Origin: Deltaproteobacteria bacterium
Lineage (GTDB): Bacteria; Desulfobacterota; DSM-4660; Desulfatiglandales; Desulfatiglandaceae
Assembly: GCA_029932035.1 (NCBI GenBank)
Contig: JAOZQV010000231.1
Coordinates: 1-6,308 of the forward strand
Length of the DNA: 6,308 bases
Direction: 5' to 3'
Shown piece after piece: positions 4,888 to 6,308 of the stretch. Position 1 is the first letter of the stretch; the number at the start of each line of letters is the position of its first letter. Under the pieces are notes generated by a model. The model was not told the origin of the DNA. It made no database searches and saw nothing but the letters and a program-made list of their open reading frames with translations. Both the position numbers and the translations under genes were made by a program.

Positions 4888-6308
4888 GTGGAAAGGGCAA
4901 GAGTCTTACTCCTCTATACAGACAGATACTACCTCATTAAACAGGTCTATCCATTTGGGCTCGATCTGCTCGCTGATTATCTCCGTAATTCAGGGCATGA
5001 CGTGTCGGTTGAATATCCCTTTTTGCCCGAGTCTGACTTAGAGACAAATTTGTCAAACATCTTAAAGAAGAGCAGGCCGGAGGTAATAGGATTAGGCATA
5101 AGAAACATCGATACCTGCATGTCTTGCGAGACATATGGCAACTACGGGGGGAATGATTACAAGACCTTTTATTTCTTACCGGAAATAAGAAAAATCGTGG
5201 ATTTGATCAAAAAAAATACCCCCGGACTCCCTATCATCGCGGGTGGAGGTGCATTTACCATATCGCCGGCAGCTATCTTGAAGTATCTGCGTATAGAATA
5301 CGGGGTAGTGGGTGAAGGAGAGGAACCATTGAGGCAGTTCATTGAGGCCTTGCCTGACAGGAGAATGATTAACCGGATAGCCGGTCTCGTCCGTTTCGAT
5401 GGCGGGTACAGGGTCAATTCAAGAAAGGCCTATAGCTTCATAGAAAATGCCCTGCTCCCAGTGAAGGATAAAAAATTCCAATATGCCTTTGAAACAGCAG
5501 GCCTCCCTGTGCAGGTGAAGAGGGGGTGCAATCAGGGATGCAGTTACTGCGTGGAACCGATTATCGAGGGGAGGGAAATTGTTTTCAGAAAAATTGATCA
5601 AATTATCGAGGAGCTGAAGACCACATCGCAAAGGAATGAGGGGATCAGGAATATTTTTTTTGTGGATACGGAATTCAATCTGCCCGATCTCACATTCTGC
5701 TCCCAGTTGGTTGAAAGGATCATTGAAGAGGATCTGGACGATCGGTTTAGTTTCACTTCACAATTCTTGCCAACGCCATTTAATTCTGATTTTGCAGCCC
5801 TTTTGGCTGAGGCCGGGTTTTCTATCATCCTTACCTGTGACAGCTTTGCCGATGAAGTCCTTAAGAAGAATAACACCTTTTACCGCGAGAGAGATATCTG
5901 CAAGACGTTAGAGGCCTGTGAACAGCATGGTCTGGCCTGCACCATATCTATGATATTTGGGCTTCCAGGCGAGACCTATGAGACCATAGACCACTCCCTC
6001 GATCTGATGAAAAGGTACAGCCCGGGCTTCTTAAGGCGCTACGAATACACCATAGGCGGCAGGATATATCACGGCACACGCTTATGCCGGGCTATTGAGA
6101 AGGACGCGGATGAGACGCATCTCTACGGAACCAAGTCAGAGGGCTATATTGAGCCCTACTATTTTTGCGCCCCGGAAGGCCCCTTTAAACTCAAACAACA
6201 TATAGAAGAGGCTTTTGGCTATACCATTACCTATGAAAACCGGTATGATGAAACTGCCGCACAATCTCTGGCCATTGCCTATATGGCGGATCAAGAGCGG
6301 TGGGATGA
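4888..6308 (+). CDS. Cobalamin (B12)-binding domain radical SAM protein, 3'-truncated by window
   Basis: An open frame of 473 codons runs from GTG 4888 to the right edge without a stop. Residues 1-155 form a Rossmann-like cobalamin-binding domain: VLLLY strand, PFGLDLLADYLRNSGHDV, VIGLGIRNID, then PIIAGGGAFTISP (115-127) and YGVVGEGEEPL (139-148). The classical D-x-H-x2-G cobalt-ligand motif is not seen, as in many family members. The radical SAM domain starts at KRGC214-NQGC218-SYC221, the C-x3-C-x2-C [4Fe-4S] motif, followed by VEPIIEGR. Later motifs are NIFFVDTEFNLP (255-266) and SMIFGLPGETYETI (354-367), both usual in the barrel of this class. Such enzymes cleave S-adenosylmethionine and often methylate unactivated carbons or do other C-C chemistry in lipid, cofactor or natural-product pathways. 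The substrate here cannot be assigned. It is divergent from fdhA across 420 bases, and any link with formate metabolism is unproven. Confidence 0.9.
   Translation, partial: MERARVLLLYTDRYYLIKQVYPFGLDLLADYLRNSGHDVSVEYPFLPESDLETNLSNILKKSRPEVIGLGIRNIDTCMSCETYGNYGGNDYKTFYFLPEIRKIVDLIKKNTPGLPIIAGGGAFTISPAAILKYLRIEYGVVGEGEEPLRQFIEALPDRRMINRIAGLVRFDGGYRVNSRKAYSFIENALLPVKDKKFQYAFETAGLPVQVKRGCNQGCSYCVEPIIEGREIVFRKIDQIIEELKTTSQRNEGIRNIFFVDTEFNLPDLTFCSQLVERIIEEDLDDRFSFTSQFLPTPFNSDFAALLAEAGFSIILTCDSFADEVLKKNNTFYRERDICKTLEACEQHGLACTISMIFGLPGETYETIDHSLDLMKRYSPGFLRRYEYTIGGRIYHGTRLCRAIEKDADETHLYGTKSEGYIEPYYFCAPEGPFKLKQHIEEAFGYTITYENRYDETAAQSLAIAYMADQERWD

Noticed and set aside
5169..5876. Minus-strand frames opposite the radical SAM gene
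   Set aside because: They lie antisense to the codons for the C-x3-C-x2-C motif and other conserved barrel motifs, so they are shadow frames.

Overview
The window looks like chromosomal DNA from an anaerobic bacterium, probably a sulfate-reducing or syntrophic deltaproteobacterium (Desulfobacterota). This lineage call is an inference. It rests on a Tat-exported, selenocysteine-containing formate dehydrogenase whose iron-sulfur subunit has the 12-cysteine, no-membrane-anchor form of Desulfovibrio-type periplasmic FdhAB. An RseC-family membrane protein and a cobalamin-binding radical SAM protein fit the same lifestyle.

Layout: three genes read leftward and one reads rightward. On the minus strand, fdhA (4467 to 1396) is followed 13 bases later by fdhB (1382 to 627). 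A likely intrinsic terminator (560-592) follows, and then an rseC-like gene (532 to 62). On the plus strand, a B12-binding/radical SAM gene starts at GTG 4888 and runs off the right edge. The two directions share a 420-base divergent intergenic region (4468-4887).

The key reading decision is that fdhA is one gene, not two. Its frame is interrupted by a single TGA at 3892-3894, in the context R-I-TGA-H, exactly where the family carries its active-site selenocysteine. The frame then continues to the family's normal C-terminus, giving 1023 residues with Sec at 192. The bases just downstream fit a bacterial SECIS element, with the bulged U at the same distance from the UGA as in E. coli fdhF.

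The intergenic region is the least ordinary part. It holds a good sigma-70-like promoter for fdhAB (TTGACA, 18 bases, TTTAAT), a 19-bp perfect palindrome just downstream of the predicted start, and a 10-bp inverted repeat bracketing the promoter. The predicted 190-nt leader contains two complementary block pairs in crossed order that cannot easily pair at the same time, so it may be a regulatory RNA.

Working together (inference): FdhAB would oxidise formate, or reduce CO2, in the periplasm and pass electrons through three beta-subunit clusters to a soluble cytochrome encoded elsewhere. RseC-family proteins are linked to membrane redox systems. The radical SAM protein's substrate cannot be told from the sequence, and it need not be part of formate metabolism.
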